Assembly: GCA_963550915.1 (NCBI GenBank)
Contig: CAUVEB010000001.1
Location: 62,001-126,000, forward strand
Direction of reading: 5' to 3'
Source: Caviibacter sp963550915
Lineage (GTDB): Bacteria; Fusobacteriota; Fusobacteriia; Fusobacteriales; Leptotrichiaceae
DNA: 64,000 nucleotides
Shown: positions 27,175 through 36,830 of the stretch, piece by piece
Layout of the letters: every line of letters starts with the position of its first letter
Numbering within the stretch: position 1 is the stretch's first letter
The notes under the pieces: generated by a model
What the model saw: only the letters and a program-made list of their open reading frames with translations
Database searches by the model: none
What the model was told of the DNA's origin: nothing
Made by a program: the position numbers and the translations under genes

Positions 27175-28768
27175 AATTATTAAATTTAATGAAGATGCTA
27201 GAAAATCTCTAGAAAAAGGTGTAGATGTATTAGTTGATTCTGTTAAAGTAACTCTTGGGCCTAAAGGAAGAAATGTAGTACTTGATAGAGGATATGGAGC
27301 TCCAATAATAACAAATGACGGAGTAACTATAGCAAGAGAAATTGAACTTGATGATATAGTTGAAAATTTAGGAGCACAAATAATAAAAGAAGTTGCAACA
27401 AAGGCAAATGATAGTGCAGGTGATGGAACAACAACAGCAACAGTACTAGCAGGAGCATTAATAAAAGAAGGACTAAAACTTATTTCATCAGGACATAATC
27501 CAGTCTTTATAAGACGTGGAATGGAAAAAACAGGTAAAGAAATAATAAAAAGATTAAAAGAGGCATCAAAAATTATTGAAAATGATGAAGAAATAAAGCA
27601 AGTAGCAAGTGTATCTGCAAATAGTGAACATATAGGTGAATTAATATTAAACGCAATACAAAAAGTTGGAAAAACAGGTGTAATAACAGTAGAAGAAGAT
27701 AGATCACTTGAAACTAGTCTTGAAATTGTTGAAGGTATGCAGTTTGAAAATGGTTATCTATCTCCATATATGGTAACCGATACTCAAAGAATGAGTGCAA
27801 ACCTTGAAAATCCATATATACTACTTACAGATAAAAAAATATTAAGCATGAAAAAAATACTACCACTTCTTGAAAAAGTAGTTGAAACATCAAGACCACT
27901 TTTAATTATTGCAGATGATATAGAAGCCGAAGCATTAGCGACTCTAGTTGTAAATAAAATAAGGGGTGCACTTAATGTATGTGTTGTAAAAGCTCCTGCT
28001 TTTGGTGATAGAAGAAAAGAAATGTTAGAAGATATAGCAATACTTACTGGAGCTCAAGTTATTTCAGAAGATAAGGCTATGAAACTTGAAGATGCTGAAA
28101 TTGAAGATCTTGGTCAATCAAAATCAGTTAAAATAACAAAAGATAAAACAATAATAGTTGACGGTAGAGGATACAGCGAAGAAATAAAGCAAAGACAAGA
28201 ACAAATAAGAATACAAATATCAAATTCTAATTCTGAATATGAAAAAGAAAAATTAAATGAAAGACTTGCAAAATTATCTGGAGGAGTTGCCGTTATAAAA
28301 GTTGGTGCTGCTACTGAAACAGAAATGAAAGAACTTAAAATGAGAATAGAAGATGCACTAAATGCAACAAGAGCAGCAATAGAAGAAGGTGTAGTAATAG
28401 GTGGAGGAACAGTTTTAGCTAAAATATCTCATTCTATGAGTGATTTTGTTCTATCAGGCGAAGAACAAATAGGTTGTGAAATAGTTAAAAAAGCCCTATA
28501 TTCACCACTTAGACAAATAGTATTAAATGCAGGACTTGATGCTGGAGTAGTAGTATCAAATGTAATAAACAGTGATAAAAATATGGGATTTGATGCAGGA
28601 ACAGAACAATATGTTGATATGATAGAAAAAGGAATATTAGATCCTGCAAAAGTTACAAGAATAGCTATACAAAATGCAATATCAGCATCATCTCTTCTTA
28701 TAACTACTGAAGTTGCAATTGCAACAAAAAAAGAAGAAGAAAAAGTTAATATGAATAATATGTATTAA
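27167..28768 (+). CDS. groEL: Chaperonin GroEL
   Basis: The 533-residue GroEL subunit folds client proteins in the cytosol. Signatures seen: TLGPKGRNVVLD, the ATP-binding NDSAGDGTTTATVLA and the substrate-binding apical segments, and AAVEE-type AIEEGVVIGGG. The C-terminus is a short MNNMY end instead of the usual GGM repeats. It overlaps groES by 8 bases and is followed 14 bases later by a GH13 lipoprotein gene. Confidence 0.96.
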   Translation: MSKIIKFNEDARKSLEKGVDVLVDSVKVTLGPKGRNVVLDRGYGAPIITNDGVTIAREIELDDIVENLGAQIIKEVATKANDSAGDGTTTATVLAGALIKEGLKLISSGHNPVFIRRGMEKTGKEIIKRLKEASKIIENDEEIKQVASVSANSEHIGELILNAIQKVGKTGVITVEEDRSLETSLEIVEGMQFENGYLSPYMVTDTQRMSANLENPYILLTDKKILSMKKILPLLEKVVETSRPLLIIADDIEAEALATLVVNKIRGALNVCVVKAPAFGDRRKEMLEDIAILTGAQVISEDKAMKLEDAEIEDLGQSKSVKITKDKTIIVDGRGYSEEIKQRQEQIRIQISNSNSEYEKEKLNERLAKLSGGVAVIKVGAATETEMKELKMRIEDALNATRAAIEEGVVIGGGTVLAKISHSMSDFVLSGEEQIGCEIVKKALYSPLRQIVLNAGLDAGVVVSNVINSDKNMGFDAGTEQYVDMIEKGILDPAKVTRIAIQNAISASSLLITTEVAIATKKEEEKVNMNNMY

Positions 28769-28782
28769 TATTGGAGTATAAG

Positions 28783-30294
28783 ATGAAAAAATATATTAAT
28801 CTACTAAAATTAAATGTAATAATTGTTCTACTTCTTGCTTTACTATCTTGTAATATTAGTAAAAAAGAATATTACGAAAACACATTAACAACTAAAATAG
28901 ATAAAACTGCTATATACTATGAAATATTTGTTAGATCATATGCAGATAGTGATAATGACGGTATTGGTGATATAAATGGAATAACATCTAAACTTGATGA
29001 ATTAAAGGAATTAGGAGTTCAAGGTATTTGGCTTACACCAATTTTTAAATCGCCAAGTTATCATAAATATGATGTTACAGATTACTATTTAATAGATCCA
29101 GAATATGGAACTATTTCTGATTTTAAAAATCTTGTAAGTGAAGCTCATAAGAGAAATATTAAGGTAATAGTTGACTTACCTGTAAATCATACAGGAAAAG
29201 CTCACGAGTGGTTTTATCAAGATGTTGAGAAAATAAAGACTGAGAAAAACTATGAACCTTTTTATAGAATAGTTAAAAATATAGACAAAGATATAAATTT
29301 TAAATCAACAGAAATGGGTCATAAATCATGGAATAAAATTGATGATGAATACTCGTACTATGCAATATTTTGGGATCAAATGCCAGATCTTAATTTTAGT
29401 AATCAAAAAGTAAGAGATGAAATAATAAAAATAGCAAAATATTGGATACAAGAAACAAATATTGACGGATATAGATTAGATGCTGCATTTCATATATATG
29501 GAAAAGGAGAATATCCAAAAGAAGTAAATAATTACGAAGAAAATATAAAATGGTGGAATGAATTTAGAACATCACTTATGAAAATAAAAGAAGATGTATA
29601 TATAATTGGTGAAGTTTGGCAAGATACAAGTCAAATTTCTAATTATTTTAAAGTTTTTGATTCTAATTTTAATTTTGCAGTATCAGAAAAAGGTATAATA
29701 AAGGCTATAAGTTCAAAAAATGGGAAACAGTTTGGAGAAATGTTAGAAAAAATATATGAAAAATATGATGAAATAACAAGTACATACATTGATGCACCAT
29801 TTTTAACAAATCATGATCAAAATAGAATAGCAAGTATACTTCAAGACGTAGAAAAGCAAAAACTAGCATCATCAATACTTTTAACATTACCAGGTAATCC
29901 CTTTATTTATTATGGAGAAGAACTTGGAATGCAAGGCAGAAAACCTGATGAAAGTATAAGAGAACCTTATCCTTGGGGAGATAATACTCAAACAAATTGG
30001 GAAGAAATATATTTTAACTTGGATACAAAGAATATAAAAGAACAAAAAGCTGATAAAAATTCTATATATAACCACTACAAAGAATGGATAAATATTAGAA
30101 AAAATAGTGATGAATTAAAATATGGAGATTTTAAATTGTTAGATATTGAAGATAAGGAAATACTAGCTTTTGAAAGAAAATATAATAATAGTAAGATAAC
30201 AGTAATTCATAATTTATCAAGCGAAAATAAAGAGTTAATCATAGATAAGAAAAATATAAAAATACCAGCTTTAAAAAGTATGATTATCAAATAA
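28783..30294 (+). CDS. GH13 family alpha-glucosidase/amylase-like lipoprotein
   Basis: A 503-residue glycoside hydrolase with a lipoprotein signal peptide (lipobox LALLSC, Cys at about residue 23). GH13 motifs: DLPVNHTG (region I), DGYRLDAAF with the nucleophile Asp (region II), IIGEVWQD with the acid/base Glu (III) and FLTNHDQNR (IV). It should hydrolyse alpha-glucans outside the inner membrane. I start at ATG 28783, with GGAG six bases upstream. Its sugar products could feed the malto-oligosaccharide-like importer at 57923-63677, though that link is inference. It ends the long operon. Confidence 0.9.
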   Translation: MKKYINLLKLNVIIVLLLALLSCNISKKEYYENTLTTKIDKTAIYYEIFVRSYADSDNDGIGDINGITSKLDELKELGVQGIWLTPIFKSPSYHKYDVTDYYLIDPEYGTISDFKNLVSEAHKRNIKVIVDLPVNHTGKAHEWFYQDVEKIKTEKNYEPFYRIVKNIDKDINFKSTEMGHKSWNKIDDEYSYYAIFWDQMPDLNFSNQKVRDEIIKIAKYWIQETNIDGYRLDAAFHIYGKGEYPKEVNNYEENIKWWNEFRTSLMKIKEDVYIIGEVWQDTSQISNYFKVFDSNFNFAVSEKGIIKAISSKNGKQFGEMLEKIYEKYDEITSTYIDAPFLTNHDQNRIASILQDVEKQKLASSILLTLPGNPFIYYGEELGMQGRKPDESIREPYPWGDNTQTNWEEIYFNLDTKNIKEQKADKNSIYNHYKEWINIRKNSDELKYGDFKLLDIEDKEILAFERKYNNSKITVIHNLSSENKELIIDKKNIKIPALKSMIIK

Positions 30295-30296
30295 AA

Positions 30297-30321
30297 AACT
30301 AACTTATAGTTAGTTTTTTTT
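30297..30321 (+). terminator. Terminator of the hpt-to-amylase operon
   Basis: AACTAAC (30297-30303) pairs with GTTAGTT (30309-30315) around TTATA, followed by a run of T. Confidence 0.85.
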
Positions 30322-30333
30322 ATTAAAATAAAT

Positions 30334-30362
30334 TTGTAAATATATATTAAATGTGGTAAAAT
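30334..30362 (+). promoter_or_regulatory. Promoter of the pnp operon
   Basis: -35 TTGTAA (30334-30339), 17-base spacer, -10 TAAAAT (30357-30362). The transcript would begin near 30369, immediately before the leader fold at 30371. Confidence 0.7.
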
Positions 30363-30370
30363 AATGTAAT

Positions 30371-30444
30371 ATGAAATGTTTGTAGTAAGTAATTTTAGAA
30401 GTTTTTTATATAAAAACTTGTAATGTTATTTGCTCACATTTCAT
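30371..30444 (+). promoter_or_regulatory. Folded 5' leader of pnp (nested stems)
   Basis: ATGAAATGT (30371-30379) is perfectly complementary to ACATTTCAT (30436-30444), closing a long loop that contains a second hairpin, AAGTTTTT (30399-30406) with AAAAACTT (30412-30419). This places the predicted mRNA 5' end in a helix. E. coli pnp is autoregulated through a structured leader cut by RNase III; an analogous role here is inference. Confidence 0.5.
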
Positions 30445-30469
30445 TAATTTTAAAAGGAGAAATATAAAA

Positions 30470-32668
30470 ATGTTTGAAAATGAACAAAATTATGAAATTA
30501 AGATGGGCGATAGTACAGTATTAGTAAATACTGGTAAAATTGCAAGACAAGCATCTGGTTCTGTTATGATAACTTGTGGTAAAACTACAATACTTGCAAC
30601 AGCAACAAGATCAAAAGATGTAAAAGAGGGGCAAGATTTTTTCCCATTAACAGTTGATTACATTGAAAAATTCTATGCATCAGGTAAATTTCCTGGTGGA
30701 TTTATAAAAAGAGAATCAAAACCATCAACTGAAGAAATTTTAATATCAAGATTAGTTGATAGACCAATAAGACCTTTATTCCCTGAAGGATTTTTAAATG
30801 CAGTACACGTTGTTTTAAATGTAGTATCATTTGACGGTGTTAATATGCCTGAAAACTTAGCTACATTAGGAGCTTCTATGGCATTATCATTATCTGATAT
30901 ACCATTTAACGGACCTGTAGCTGGTGTAACAGTTGGATATGTAAATGATGAATATGTATTAAATCCAACAAAAGAACAACAAGAAAACAGTAAAATATAC
31001 TTATCAGTTGCCGGAACAAAAGATGCAATAACAATGGTAGAAGCATGGTCAAATGAAGTAAGCGAAGAACAAATGTTAGGAGCTATCTTATTTGGACATG
31101 AAAACATTAAAAATATATGCGAAAGACAATTAGATATATTAAAAGGTTTAAATATAGAAAAATATGAATTTGAAGTTCCTGAAATAGATGAAAAAGTAAA
31201 AGAATTTTTAAATTCATATGAAAAAGAATTAAAAGAAGCAATATTAGTTCCAGGTAAACAAGCAAAACAAGATGCAATAGATGATTTAGAAGCAAAACTT
31301 CTTGAAATATTCTTAGAAAAGCTAGCAAGAGAACTTGCTGAAAAAGAATTAAAAGAAAAAACAATAAATGATATTATTGATAAATTACTAAATAATAATC
31401 AAAAGAGTATAAAATCTTATGAAAAAGAATTTAAGACATATTATCATGACTTAGAAAAGAAAATAGTAAGAGAATTAATAATATTTGAAAAATATAGACC
31501 AGATGGAAGAAGTATAGAAGAAATAAGACCTATAAATGCTAAAGTGGATATATTAGATATGCCACATGGTTCAGCTCTATTTACAAGAGGTGAAACTCAA
31601 TCACTTGCAACAGTAACACTTGGTTCAAAAGAAGATGAACAAATAGTTGATGGTATTGAAGAAGAAAAGAGAAAGAAATTCTTCTTACACTATAATTTCC
31701 CACCATTCTCAGTAGGGGAAGCTGGATTTATGAAAGCACCAGGTAGAAGAGAATTAGGACATGGAAATCTAGCTGAAAGAGCATTAAAGGCAGTTATGCC
31801 TAATGAAGATGAATTCCCATACACTGTAAGAGTTGTATCAGATATTACAGAATCAAATGGTTCATCATCACAAGCATCAATTTGTGGAGGTTCACTTGCA
31901 CTTATGGCTGCTGGAGTACCTATTAAAGGAACAGTTGCAGGTATAGCAATGGGACTTATAAAAGAAAATGATGAATATACAGTATTAACAGATATACAAG
32001 GACTTGAAGACCATTTAGGAGATATGGATTTTAAGGTAGCAGGTACTAAAAAAGGTATTACTGCTATACAAATGGATATAAAAATTGAAGGTATAACTGA
32101 AGACATAATGAGAATAGCACTAAATCAAGCACATAAAGCAAGATTTGAAATTATAGACATAATGGAACAAGAAATACCAGAACCAAGAACAAGCTTATCA
32201 GAACATGCACCTAAGATTATAAACCTTAGAATAGATCCAACAACTATATCAGCATTAATTGGACCTGCAGGTAAGATAATTAAATCAATTATTGAAGAAA
32301 CTGGAGTTTCAATTGATATTGAAGATGATGGAAGAGTAAATATATTTGGAAAAGATATGAGTATGATGCAAAGAGCATTAGAACTTGTAAATCAATATAC
32401 ACTTACTGTAGAACTAAATAAGGAATATACAGGTAGAGTAGTTAAACTTGCAAAATTTGGAGCATTTGTTGAAATAGTACCAGGTAAAGAAGGACTACTT
32501 CATATATCTGAAATAAGCGATAAAAGAGTAAAAAACGTTGAAGATGAATTGGCTGAAGGACAAACTGTAACAGTTAAGGTTATAAATCTTGATCAAGACG
32601 GTAAATTTAGTCTTAGTATTAAACAAGTAGGTAAGGATATAGAAGAAGTTACTGGGAAGGAAGATTAA
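30470..32668 (+). CDS. pnp: Polyribonucleotide nucleotidyltransferase (PNPase)
   Basis: A 3'-to-5' phosphorolytic RNA exonuclease. The 732-residue protein has two RNase PH-like domains (SVMITCGKT... and later RELGHGNLAERAL, with ESNGSSSQASICGG), a KH domain (KIINLRIDPTTI...GPAGKIIKSI) and a C-terminal S1 domain (YTGRVVKLAKFGAFVEI). The domain order and length are standard. Its leader is folded (30371-30444). Stop is 2 bases before the pgsA start. Confidence 0.97.
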   Translation: MFENEQNYEIKMGDSTVLVNTGKIARQASGSVMITCGKTTILATATRSKDVKEGQDFFPLTVDYIEKFYASGKFPGGFIKRESKPSTEEILISRLVDRPIRPLFPEGFLNAVHVVLNVVSFDGVNMPENLATLGASMALSLSDIPFNGPVAGVTVGYVNDEYVLNPTKEQQENSKIYLSVAGTKDAITMVEAWSNEVSEEQMLGAILFGHENIKNICERQLDILKGLNIEKYEFEVPEIDEKVKEFLNSYEKELKEAILVPGKQAKQDAIDDLEAKLLEIFLEKLARELAEKELKEKTINDIIDKLLNNNQKSIKSYEKEFKTYYHDLEKKIVRELIIFEKYRPDGRSIEEIRPINAKVDILDMPHGSALFTRGETQSLATVTLGSKEDEQIVDGIEEEKRKKFFLHYNFPPFSVGEAGFMKAPGRRELGHGNLAERALKAVMPNEDEFPYTVRVVSDITESNGSSSQASICGGSLALMAAGVPIKGTVAGIAMGLIKENDEYTVLTDIQGLEDHLGDMDFKVAGTKKGITAIQMDIKIEGITEDIMRIALNQAHKARFEIIDIMEQEIPEPRTSLSEHAPKIINLRIDPTTISALIGPAGKIIKSIIEETGVSIDIEDDGRVNIFGKDMSMMQRALELVNQYTLTVELNKEYTGRVVKLAKFGAFVEIVPGKEGLLHISEISDKRVKNVEDELAEGQTVTVKVINLDQDGKFSLSIKQVGKDIEEVTGKED

Positions 32669-32670
32669 TT

Positions 32671-33252
32671 ATGTCAGACTTTAGTAAGATGAATTTGTCA
32701 AATAAACTTACAATTTTAAGATTAATTTTAATAATTCCATTCATATTTTTCTTTGATATGGGATTATCATACAGTAATATATTTATTGTGTTTTTTGGGA
32801 GAATATTTGCACTAAGCATATTTGTTGCTGCAATAATGACAGATTACTTTGATGGTAAAATCGCAAGAGAAACAGGAACAGTAACAGATTTTGGTAAAAT
32901 AATGGATCCAATAGCAGATAAATTACTAACATTTTCTTGTATGTTTGTATTATTAAAACATGATTTAATTCCACTAATATTTGTATTAATAATTTTAACA
33001 AGAGAATTTATAGTAACAGCAGAAAGAGCATTGGCAGCTTCAAGAGGTGCTGGAGCAATACCAGCATCATCACTTGGGAAATATAAGACAGTGGCAACAT
33101 ACATTGCACTTAGTATAGCGATTTTACTACCTAATGTATGGGGAGTTAAGCTTATAATTTCAATACTTTTAATACCTGCTGTAGTATTAACAGTAATTTC
33201 AGGTATTGAATATCATAATGAAGCAAAAAAATATTTTTCAGACGAAATATAA
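32671..33252 (+). CDS. pgsA: CDP-diacylglycerol-glycerol-3-phosphate 3-phosphatidyltransferase
   Basis: Makes phosphatidylglycerophosphate, the first committed step to phosphatidylglycerol. A 193-residue integral membrane protein with the CDP-alcohol phosphotransferase signature DYFDGKIARETGTVTDFGKIMDPIAD (shown in part: D-x2-DG-x2-AR, then G-x3-D-x3-D). Four to five membrane segments. Overlaps nothing; the P-type ATPase starts 10 bases downstream. Confidence 0.92.
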   Translation: MSDFSKMNLSNKLTILRLILIIPFIFFFDMGLSYSNIFIVFFGRIFALSIFVAAIMTDYFDGKIARETGTVTDFGKIMDPIADKLLTFSCMFVLLKHDLIPLIFVLIILTREFIVTAERALAASRGAGAIPASSLGKYKTVATYIALSIAILLPNVWGVKLIISILLIPAVVLTVISGIEYHNEAKKYFSDEI

Positions 33253-33262
33253 AGGGGTTAAG

Positions 33263-35875
33263 TTGAAATCATATAATAAATCAATAGAAGAAGTAGCCAA
33301 AGAATTAAATACAGATATAAATTCAGGGCTTACAAATGATGAATATAGAAAAAGACTTTTAGAACACGGAGAAAATAAATTAGAAGAGGGCGAAACAACA
33401 TCAGTTTCAGCCCTTTTATTTGAACAACTAAAAGATGTACTAGTTATAGTACTACTAATTTCAGCAATTATTACAGTTATAGTAAAACGTGAATATATGG
33501 ATGCAATAATAATACTACTAGTTGTAGTAATAAATGCAGTAATTGGAGTAGTACAAGAAATAAAGGCAGAAAAAGCACTTGCAGCATTAAAAAATATGAC
33601 ATCACCAAAAGCTATAGTCATAAGAGAAGGTATGACAATTGAAGTTGATTCGAAAGATGTAGTTATTGGAGATTTAGTAGTGCTTGATGCAGGTAGATAT
33701 GTACCGGCAGATTTAAGACTTATTGAAAGTGTTAATTTACAGATAGAAGAAAGCAGTTTTACAGGTGAATCTGTGCCAGCAAATAAGAATGCAAAGGATA
33801 TACTAGATGAAAATACAGGACTTGCAGATATAACAAACATGGCATTTATGTCAACACTTGTAACATATGGTAGAGGACTTGGAATTGTTGTAGGTACTGG
33901 AAATAATACTAAAATAGGAGATATAGCAAAACTACTTACACAAGAAGAAGATAAAACACCACTTCAAAAGAAAATGAATAAATTAGGTCAAACTCTAGGA
34001 TATATTGCAATTTCAATTTGTATAGCTATATTTTTCATTGGTATTATACAAGGAAGAGAAATAATAGAAATGCTTATCACTGCTATAAGCCTTGCAGTAG
34101 CTGCAATACCAGAAGGACTTGTTGCTATAATTGCCATAGTTTTAGCACTTGGTGTTACAAGAATGTCAAAGAAAAATGCTATTATAAAAAAATTACCAGC
34201 AGTTGAAACATTAGGTTCAGTTAACTTTATTTGTTCTGATAAAACAGGAACTTTAACACAAAATAAGATGACTGTCATAAAATCATATACTAAAGATATT
34301 AATGAGTATAATATGATAAAATCTTTAGTTCTTTGTTCTGATGCAGATATAGTTGATAATGTAAGTGTAGGAGATCCTACTGAAGTTGCATTTATTGCAT
34401 ATGGTATAAAAAATAATATGTATAAAAAAGACTTAAACAATGAATTTGAAAGGGTTGGAGAAATACCTTTTGATTCTGATAGAAAACTAATGTCAACTTT
34501 AAATAAAGAAAACGAAAAGTATATTGTTCATACTAAGGGTGCTATAGATAATTTACTTAAGATATGTAATAAAATAAAAATAGAAAATGACATCATAACT
34601 CTAACAGAAGAAGAAAAAGAAAATCTACTAAATATATCAAATAATATGTCAGATGACGCACTGCGTGTAATTGCTGTTGCATACAAGCCGGTGGATAATA
34701 TCTTAAATGAAAATGAATATGAAAAAGATTTAATTTTCTTAGGTATGGTAGGACTTATTGATCCTCCAAGACTTGAGGTAAAAGATTCTATAAAAAAAGC
34801 ATTTCAAGCAGGTATAAATGTTGTTATGATAACAGGCGATCATAAAAATACAGCATTTGCTATTGCAAAAGAATTAAATATTACAAATGATATAAACACT
34901 TGTATGACAGGTGCAGAACTTGAAAAATTAAGCGATGAAGAATTAAAAAATATTGTATGTAACTATAGAGTATTTGCAAGAGTGTCACCTGAACATAAAG
35001 TTAGAATAGTAAAAGCCCTTAAAGAAAATGATAATATTGTATCAATGACAGGAGACGGAGTAAATGATGCACCTTCTCTTAAAATTGCTGATATTGGTGT
35101 TGCAATGGGAATAACTGGAACAGATGTTGCAAAAGGTGCAAGTGATATGATATTGACAGATGACAATTTTAAGACTATTGTAAGTGCGATTGAAGAAGGT
35201 AGAAATATATATAATAACATTAAGAAATCTATTATGTTTTTACTATCTTGTAATATAGGTGAAGTTATTTCAATATTAATTGCAACTTTACTTAAAATGC
35301 CAATACCTCTTATTGCATCACAAATATTATGGGTAAATTTAGTTACTGATACTTTTCCAGCATTAGCATTGGGAGTTGACAACTCAAATGAAAATGTTAT
35401 GAAACAAAAACCAAGAAATTCAAATGAAAGCTTTTTTGCAAATGGAGCTTGGTTTAAAGCAATAGTAGGAGGGACTTTAATAGGAACTCTAACATTACTT
35501 GCTTTTGTTATTGGACTTGTTGAAAAAGGAGTGCCATTATCAAATCTTCTGTCTGCAACAAGTGAAGAATTAAAATATGCAAGAACTATGTCGTTTATAG
35601 TTCTTACTGTATCACAACTATTTTATGCATATACAATGAGAGATAATGAGCAATCAATAATAAAAATAGGGGTGTTTTCAAATAAATTTTTAAATTATGC
35701 AACATTAATAGGTATAGTACTTCAATTTTCATTAATATCAATACCATTTTTAGCAAATGCGTTTAATGTACAAGCACTTAGCTTTCTTGATTTTGATATA
35801 GTAATAATTTTTGCACTAATACCTCTTATTGTAAATGAGATTATAAAAAAATATATTAAATTTGGAGAAAAATAA
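33263..35875 (+). CDS. P-type Ca2+-transporting ATPase (type II)
   Basis: An 870-residue cation pump. Seen: the actuator motif TGES (FTGESVPA), the PEGL element of membrane segment M4 (AAIPEGLVAI), the phosphorylation site SDKTGTLT, KGA in the nucleotide domain and hinge TGDGVNDAPS. Type II Ca2+/H+ exchange is the expected activity; PMR1/YloB-like. I start at TTG 33263, with AAAGGGG five bases upstream, because the upstream in-frame codons (from 33206) overlap pgsA and have no ribosome binding site. Confidence 0.9.
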   Translation: MKSYNKSIEEVAKELNTDINSGLTNDEYRKRLLEHGENKLEEGETTSVSALLFEQLKDVLVIVLLISAIITVIVKREYMDAIIILLVVVINAVIGVVQEIKAEKALAALKNMTSPKAIVIREGMTIEVDSKDVVIGDLVVLDAGRYVPADLRLIESVNLQIEESSFTGESVPANKNAKDILDENTGLADITNMAFMSTLVTYGRGLGIVVGTGNNTKIGDIAKLLTQEEDKTPLQKKMNKLGQTLGYIAISICIAIFFIGIIQGREIIEMLITAISLAVAAIPEGLVAIIAIVLALGVTRMSKKNAIIKKLPAVETLGSVNFICSDKTGTLTQNKMTVIKSYTKDINEYNMIKSLVLCSDADIVDNVSVGDPTEVAFIAYGIKNNMYKKDLNNEFERVGEIPFDSDRKLMSTLNKENEKYIVHTKGAIDNLLKICNKIKIENDIITLTEEEKENLLNISNNMSDDALRVIAVAYKPVDNILNENEYEKDLIFLGMVGLIDPPRLEVKDSIKKAFQAGINVVMITGDHKNTAFAIAKELNITNDINTCMTGAELEKLSDEELKNIVCNYRVFARVSPEHKVRIVKALKENDNIVSMTGDGVNDAPSLKIADIGVAMGITGTDVAKGASDMILTDDNFKTIVSAIEEGRNIYNNIKKSIMFLLSCNIGEVISILIATLLKMPIPLIASQILWVNLVTDTFPALALGVDNSNENVMKQKPRNSNESFFANGAWFKAIVGGTLIGTLTLLAFVIGLVEKGVPLSNLLSATSEELKYARTMSFIVLTVSQLFYAYTMRDNEQSIIKIGVFSNKFLNYATLIGIVLQFSLISIPFLANAFNVQALSFLDFDIVIIFALIPLIVNEIIKKYIKFGEK

Positions 35876-35876
35876 A

Positions 35877-36830
35877 ATGAAAAAGATATTTAGCTCGTTA
35901 ATTTTAATTTTAATTATTTCTTGTAATAAACAAGATAGTGGTAATATAATGCCTAAAGAACCTACAGATGGTGTCATAGTGCCTATTGAAATAATTAATA
36001 ATGTACAAGAGAGTGAAAATATTAATTCAACTATTAAGACAACATTTGAAGAAAATTATGATGACAATTTAAAAATATTTAGTGAATATGAAAGAAATCT
36101 ATTATTAAAAGATGAAATAGATCTTGAAAAATTAGGCTATGTTATACATTTATCAAAAAATGGTGATGAAGAAGCTATATTAGCATTAGCACAAATTTAT
36201 AGTAAACATTCATTTAAAGATAAATATCTTGAAATATTACAACTTGGTAAAAAGTTTATGATAAAAGAAGCTATATATAATCTTAGTGTATATTATCTAA
36301 AGAATAAAGATCTACAAAACGCTAAAGAAAATGCCGATTTATTACCAGACAGTGGTGAGTATAAGAATCTAAAAGCAGGTGTTAGCCAAAATTTAGGAAT
36401 AGAAGAGATTAGAAAAGCTAATTATGAGAAGGCAATAAAATATTTAAAAGAATCATATAATTACGGAAATAAAAGGGTTGATATTCAAATAGCATATGCT
36501 TATTCAAAATTAGATGATCAAGATCATACGACTACTTGGCTTTCAAGAGCTTATAGAAGGGGAGAAAAAACAGTAGCTTATGATTTGGCAGTAATATATT
36601 TTAATAATGAAAATTATGCTAAGGCTTTACCTCTTTTAGAAGAACAATACAGTAAACATAACGAATTAGCACTTGCTATTGGAATAAGTTATAACAATCT
36701 TGGCGACTTAAAAAAAGCTGAATATTGGTTTAATATAGCAAAAGAGAATGGTAATGAAGAAGCACAAAGAATGTTAAATGAGCTTAAAAAGAATAAAAAG
36801 CCAGAAGGAAGCTATAATGTTGGTGAATAA
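35877..36830 (+). CDS. Sel1/TPR-repeat lipoprotein
   Basis: A 317-residue lipoprotein with signal MKKIFSSLILILIISC, Cys at about residue 16. The body (from about 90) is a series of helical repeats such as NLSVYYLKNKDLQNAKENA, AYAYSKLDDQDHTTTWLSRA, DLAVIYFNNENYAKALPLL and GISYNNLGDLKKAEYWF, typical of TPR/Sel1 modules, so a protein-interaction scaffold is expected. GGAG precedes the ATG. It is followed by a D,D-carboxypeptidase gene (14-base overlap), which suggests an envelope role. Confidence 0.75.
   Translation: MKKIFSSLILILIISCNKQDSGNIMPKEPTDGVIVPIEIINNVQESENINSTIKTTFEENYDDNLKIFSEYERNLLLKDEIDLEKLGYVIHLSKNGDEEAILALAQIYSKHSFKDKYLEILQLGKKFMIKEAIYNLSVYYLKNKDLQNAKENADLLPDSGEYKNLKAGVSQNLGIEEIRKANYEKAIKYLKESYNYGNKRVDIQIAYAYSKLDDQDHTTTWLSRAYRRGEKTVAYDLAVIYFNNENYAKALPLLEEQYSKHNELALAIGISYNNLGDLKKAEYWFNIAKENGNEEAQRMLNELKKNKKPEGSYNVGE

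Noticed and set aside
33238..33840. Open frame of 200 codons on the minus strand
   Set aside because: Antisense to the P-type ATPase gene. The composition is the low-complexity Ser/Ile/Thr-rich pattern of shadow frames.
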